Below the pieces are notes generated by a model, which made no database searches, was not told the origin of the DNA, and saw only the letters and a program-made list of their open reading frames with translations. A stretch of DNA of 33,052 nucleotides from Syntrophobacteraceae bacterium (GTDB taxonomy: Bacteria; Desulfobacterota; Syntrophobacteria; Syntrophobacterales; Syntrophobacteraceae): contig JALOOX010000041.1 of assembly GCA_025454175.1 (NCBI GenBank), positions 1 to 33,052 on the forward strand, read 5' to 3'. Shown here in pieces: positions 31,101 to 33,052 of this stretch (positions are counted from its first letter, which is position 1; every line of letters begins with the position of its first letter). Position numbers and translations under genes: made by a program.

Positions 31101-31649
31101 TATCGTCAGCAGGCCGAGCTCCTGGCGGCGCGCTTGAAAGAGGATGCCTCGCGCTACGTGCGGTTGCGCCTGGCCGTCCATTTTCTGCAGACCCAGATCG
31201 AGCGGTTCCGGAGGGAAAACCAGGGTCCCCTCCTGGAGGCGTCAGGACACGTTTTCGGAAGTATCACCCGTGGGGCGTTCATCGGCCTGGGTCCTGAGTT
31301 CCGGGCCGACGACACGCCGGTTCTGGTGGGGCTGCGCGCCGACGGCTCCAAGGTGCCCGTCTCGGGCATGAGCGACGGGACCCGGGACCAGCTCTACCTG
31401 GCGCTGCGGCTGGCCGCCCTCGATCGCTACCTCGACCAGCACGAGCCCATGCCCCTGATCCTCGACGATTTGCTCATCACCTTCGACGACGACCGAGCCG
31501 CCGCCATCCTCCCCCATCTGGCCGAACTGGCTCGGCGTACCCAGATCCTCCTGTTCACCCACCACGACCACCTGGTCGACCTCTGCCGTGGCACCCTTGG
31601 CGAAGACCGCTTTCATCTCCACCGTCTGACCATCAAAGTCAGTGAATGA
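28164..31649 (+). CDS. SbcC/Rad50-like ATPase, YhaN type
   Basis: A 1161-residue SMC-like ATPase. The N-terminal half of the ATP-binding head has Walker A GPNEAGKSSLL (33-43) and LLFGIHGQS. A very long charged coiled-coil region (about 170-1000) follows, interrupted near the middle. The C-terminal head half has the signature SGMSDGTRDQLYLALRLAAL, Walker B MPLILDDLLITFDDDR and the H-loop LLFTHHDHLVDLC. YhaN-type proteins (AAA_27-like head) pair with YhaO-type nucleases. The GTG start at 28164 overlaps the nuclease stop and has GGGAGGG upstream. The opening RFDRLHIPAFGPFTGLDI is typical. Two small GC-rich hairpins follow the stop. Confidence 0.92.
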   Translation: MRFDRLHIPAFGPFTGLDIRFPSAGSDLQVIHGPNEAGKSSLLRAIRDLLFGIHGQSPDNFLHEYKQLRIGGEVVSRAGDRLAFQRRKGAKNTLLDADGNPLPDHALAPFLGSVDQAYFSTMFGLGTRELREGAEQLLRGEGDIGSALFSASLGGTPVQRVLAALTEESERYFKGKATANVSIRPAAARYRELLKQCREAAVSPEAWERIERELAAADEDKARLETELRGIDRQLEWLLRCEDALPVVGRLKEELRILDGLPPAPEVSIGFVERARAARKAAGEAQAEVRRLEAQIDKLRVREAACVTSPAMLESAEALERLHKDLGVYRDHQQSLVDLETELAGLDATLSAGVRSQGLTGGFSELEKLRLGSAVKLSCQESAERLDKAREALGKLQERMEDTRGEIETSEAQLEALPPMDLTALRDALALAAEATDASKTLPAAQSEVKRLRQQVRDSHEALTGAPEDWDATADLPVPGKSAIRRLGGAMDDIGRELKDEEARLGETKKRLDSVRAELARLERRGELPSEQALREARDRRDHGWELVLAEWKGGGAREEFVPDIPLEEAYPQTVQKADDIADRLRREAEAVAQAEEKRFQIGECQKELQGIEAGILAVRRALMNGRESWEAAWKPCGIVPGTAEEMEEWRETWSEFKRWLRQLRESEATFQRKQDQVSRAISGLAAVLAESGEQGFRVLFEKARRRVQEGEEQTGRRRAIEEQIQKLKTDLSRQHGSLDKLGRDVEAAQAQWRSQCLAAGLPEEVSPQSGLALLRERADLLARHDEWQKSSNRRRKLSERVQAYEGEVSDRSRALGIEGDTTEARVSRLWKALTRARGEAARRDQLQAQIEEAERELSDIQEARTRADQALEELIQQAKLETVEGLEPLLANLEIREQVQSSIATLRHTLVGLARGQTVDDFLSRMEAEEMESLPQRKRTLEEKKQEVEAALHALRDKLYGLGERRRTLEDSGDAAADYRQQAELLAARLKEDASRYVRLRLAVHFLQTQIERFRRENQGPLLEASGHVFGSITRGAFIGLGPEFRADDTPVLVGLRADGSKVPVSGMSDGTRDQLYLALRLAALDRYLDQHEPMPLILDDLLITFDDDRAAAILPHLAELARRTQILLFTHHDHLVDLCRGTLGEDRFHLHRLTIKVSE

Positions 31650-32025
31650 GGTTTGTGCGCTGGGAGGGAAACCCTTCCGGCCTGCCCACCCGTCTGCTCA
31701 AAAGCGGTCCTGCTCCGGACCTGGTCCGGAAGGATCCGGCAGCACAGCTTTGCCGGATCGGGACGAGGGGTGAACGCCAGGAGATAGGCGGGACAATGAA
31801 TTGCAGTATCTCTTGGGAGATAAGATGGTCATCTATCATTAACGAAAACTATGAATCAGTTAATAAACTTTAGTAAATTAGCACTCAACAAATTATTGTG
31901 TTCATGGCCAATCCAATTAGTCCGATAAGAAAACAATTGTGTGAGAATAGCTGCTTTTTTGGGAAAGCAAGAATCCCACATCCTTTTTTCCAACTATCAC
32001 TTCATTTTATCAAAGGAGGAGTTAC
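31650..32025. other. Intergenic region at the boundary of an AT-rich island
   Basis: The first 140 bp are GC-rich and contain the paired hairpins. From about 31795 the DNA becomes strongly AT-rich (for example TAATAAACTTTAGTAAATTA near 31860) and stays so through the following gene. No gene or known repeat was seen; the promoter of the secreted-protein gene should lie at 31850-32000. Confidence 0.5.
31714..31759. terminator. Two consecutive hairpins after the YhaN-like gene
   Basis: TCCGGAC/GTCCGGA (31714-31720 with 31724-31730) and GATCCGGCA/TGCCGGATC (31733-31741 with 31751-31759) form two adjacent perfect stems 65-110 bp after the stop. No T-run follows, so termination is only a possibility; they may be 3'-end stabilising structures. 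Confidence 0.4.
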
Positions 32026-32625
32026 ATGAAACGTTTGGTATGTTTGTTTTCCATTTGCTTCTTGCTGTACAGTGTCCCTGCTTTTGGCGCTGCAGTGGAA
32101 GGAGCCTGGAATATCACAGGAAAATGGAGCATGAAGGGTGGGCTTTCAAAGTATGGATCGTTTAATTTCAACTTATTGAAAAACAAAGAAATAAAAGATG
32201 TGTTCATTCTTGATAATGGTGAATGTTACAGCAATGGTTTAGGAATGATTGGTCAGTATGCTCTCGATTCAAAAGGAAGAGCTCATGTTGATATCGACAC
32301 TTTACTGCAAGCTATTGAAGCACAGTTGGCTTTGGAGTTTGGCGAAATTCCAACAATGAAGTATAATAAGAAATCATTTGTCATAAGAGCGATTGGAAAA
32401 GATAAAATCTCCGGTTCTTTCATACTTAATATGGAGATCGCTGTTAAGATCCATGAACATAATGAGCTCTTTACACTTCAGCTCAGTTATCTTTTTGATG
32501 GTCCGAGAGAGACCAAGACTAAGCTCTCCCCCGGGCAAGCTGCTGAACCGGGAAAGCTTATCTCGGATTTCATTATCGAAAAGGGTGTCAGGCCGCTGCA
32601 GAAAGCCCTGTCGTCTACCCGTTAG
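32026..32625 (+). CDS. Small secreted protein of unknown function
   Basis: A 199-residue protein with a clear signal peptide, MKRLVCLFSICFLLYSVPAFG then A (cleavage at about 21-22). Start 32026 is firm, with AAAGGAGG upstream. The mature protein looks beta-rich: GAWNITGKWSMKGGLSKYGSF, NKKSFVIRAIGKDKISGSFILNMEIAVKI and LFTLQLSYLF are alternating strands that might form a lipocalin- or barrel-like fold (inference only). No family recognised. Base composition is much more AT-rich than the rest of the window, with codons such as AAA, TTT and ATT common, which suggests recent acquisition. It is a single gene with no partner visible. Confidence 0.82.
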   Translation: MKRLVCLFSICFLLYSVPAFGAAVEGAWNITGKWSMKGGLSKYGSFNFNLLKNKEIKDVFILDNGECYSNGLGMIGQYALDSKGRAHVDIDTLLQAIEAQLALEFGEIPTMKYNKKSFVIRAIGKDKISGSFILNMEIAVKIHEHNELFTLQLSYLFDGPRETKTKLSPGQAAEPGKLISDFIIEKGVRPLQKALSSTR

Positions 32626-32651
32626 AATCAGATTCGTTTGTGATTGTGGTC

Positions 32652-32855
32652 ATGGCTTTCACCGTCCGATGGGAGTATTCTGGAGTCAGCAGCGTGGTCC
32701 GGTGGCTCTTTTTGAATCCGGACCACCGCGCCCCCCTCGTTCGGTTCTTCAAGGACAACATCTCCTTCCTGAAAACCGCCATCGACGAAAACGGCCGCCA
32801 GTGGGTCCATGTCATCACCCCCGCCAATAGCCATCAAGTCGGTTTCTTCGATTGA
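32652..32855 (+). CDS. Doubtful small ORF
   Basis: A 67-codon frame from ATG 32652, reading MAFTVRWEYSGVSSVVRWLF, then HRAPLVRFFKDNISFLKTAI and a GFFD end. No ribosome site or known domain was seen, and both other strands are also open across it. The composition returns to GC-rich here. It could be a fragment of a larger gene or part of a dispersed repeat. Confidence 0.25.
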   Translation: MAFTVRWEYSGVSSVVRWLFLNPDHRAPLVRFFKDNISFLKTAIDENGRQWVHVITPANSHQVGFFD

Positions 32856-32984
32856 CCAGCCGGTCCCAAAAGGTCCAGCCGTAAAGACTCATCCGGTATT
32901 TGCCGAGCGTCCGTCTCAAGGCTCACATTCCGCACCCAGGTGCTGAACTGAAAGGGAATTTTCGATCTCCCTCAAATCCACTGC

Positions 32985-33052
32985 TCAACCGGCTCTGGGC
33001 TCGGCGGTGAAGATATCCGGTTTGAGACCGAGGGCATTGAGCCATTCGAGCT
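32985..33052 (-). CDS. Possible C-terminal tail of a gene entering from the right edge
   Basis: On the minus strand the last 68 bases read LEWLNALGLKPDIFTAEP then RAG and a TGA stop (32985-32987). The short tail looks protein-like, but 22 codons are too few to identify the gene, and the frame may be fortuitous. Confidence 0.25.
   Translation of the reverse strand, partial: LEWLNALGLKPDIFTAEPRAG

Noticed and set aside
27921..31181. A very long open frame (over 1000 codons) antisense to the YhaN-like ATPase gene
   Set aside because: It mirrors a GC-rich, charged coiled-coil gene whose codon pattern leaves the opposite strand open. The plus-strand protein has all ATPase motifs, and the antisense product has none.
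1..33052. tRNA, rRNA, insertion sequence or integrase genes
   Set aside because: Looked for by eye and not found. Small structured RNAs cannot be excluded without covariance-model searches.

Overview
The window is GC-rich (roughly 60% or more by eye) and gene-dense. It carries a chromosomal housekeeping gene (ftsY), many signalling proteins, bacteriohemerythrin, an FmdB-type zinc ribbon, YkgJ-type cysteine clusters and several families of intergenic palindromic repeats. Together these suggest an anaerobic or microaerophilic environmental bacterium of the former Deltaproteobacteria (Desulfobacterota, Syntrophobacter-like). That placement is inference from gene content and repeat style; no rRNA or tRNA gene was found.

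Layout. 1-329: the end of a CRISPR array (five identical 36-bp repeats, four spacers) that runs off the left edge, with no cas gene in view. 363-794: a small DUF3024-like gene whose start lies in a perfect 34-bp tandem duplication. 908-4375 (minus): probable operon of a CHASE2-class III adenylate cyclase, a DUF928 protein and a hotdog thioesterase. 4646-5938 (minus): a radical SAM/SPASM-like protein. 6465-6872: bacteriohemerythrin. 7078-7950 (minus): an exported DUF3108 protein, bracketed by two inverted copies of a ~115-bp palindromic repeat.

8305-16240 (minus) is the most unusual block. It is a tightly packed operon of a TolC-like outer-membrane protein, a PhnD-like periplasmic binding protein, a doubly deleted but still open PhnD-like remnant, a second PhnD-like protein and a 1280-residue hybrid kinase (TM-sensor-TM-HAMP-GAF-HisKA-HATPase-REC-REC-HPt-REC). 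There is no ABC permease or ATPase. Upstream sit an operator-like set of TGCGGATAT repeats and the C-terminal relic of an ABC_sub_bind-family binding protein. I infer a binding-protein-fed signalling or export system rather than an uptake transporter.

16955-21724: an MFS transporter, a SAM methyltransferase with its own terminator, a conserved-looking hypothetical protein, a receiver-pseudokinase fusion and a class II aldolase. 21986-24338: ftsY followed by a CaiB/BaiF CoA-transferase. 24380-24634 (minus): FmdB-like zinc ribbon. 24770-26598: two translationally coupled cysteine-rich proteins (the second YkgJ-like). 26911-31649: a coupled SbcD/YhaO-like nuclease and SbcC/YhaN-like ATPase. 31800-32640: an AT-rich island with a small secreted protein. 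The right edge holds a small doubtful ORF and possibly the tail of a minus-strand gene.

Four kinds of dispersed intergenic repeat recur: GGTTTC-type short tracts, a GCAAAG inverted repeat, the GTCATTTCGA palindrome and a GATCAGCG palindrome.
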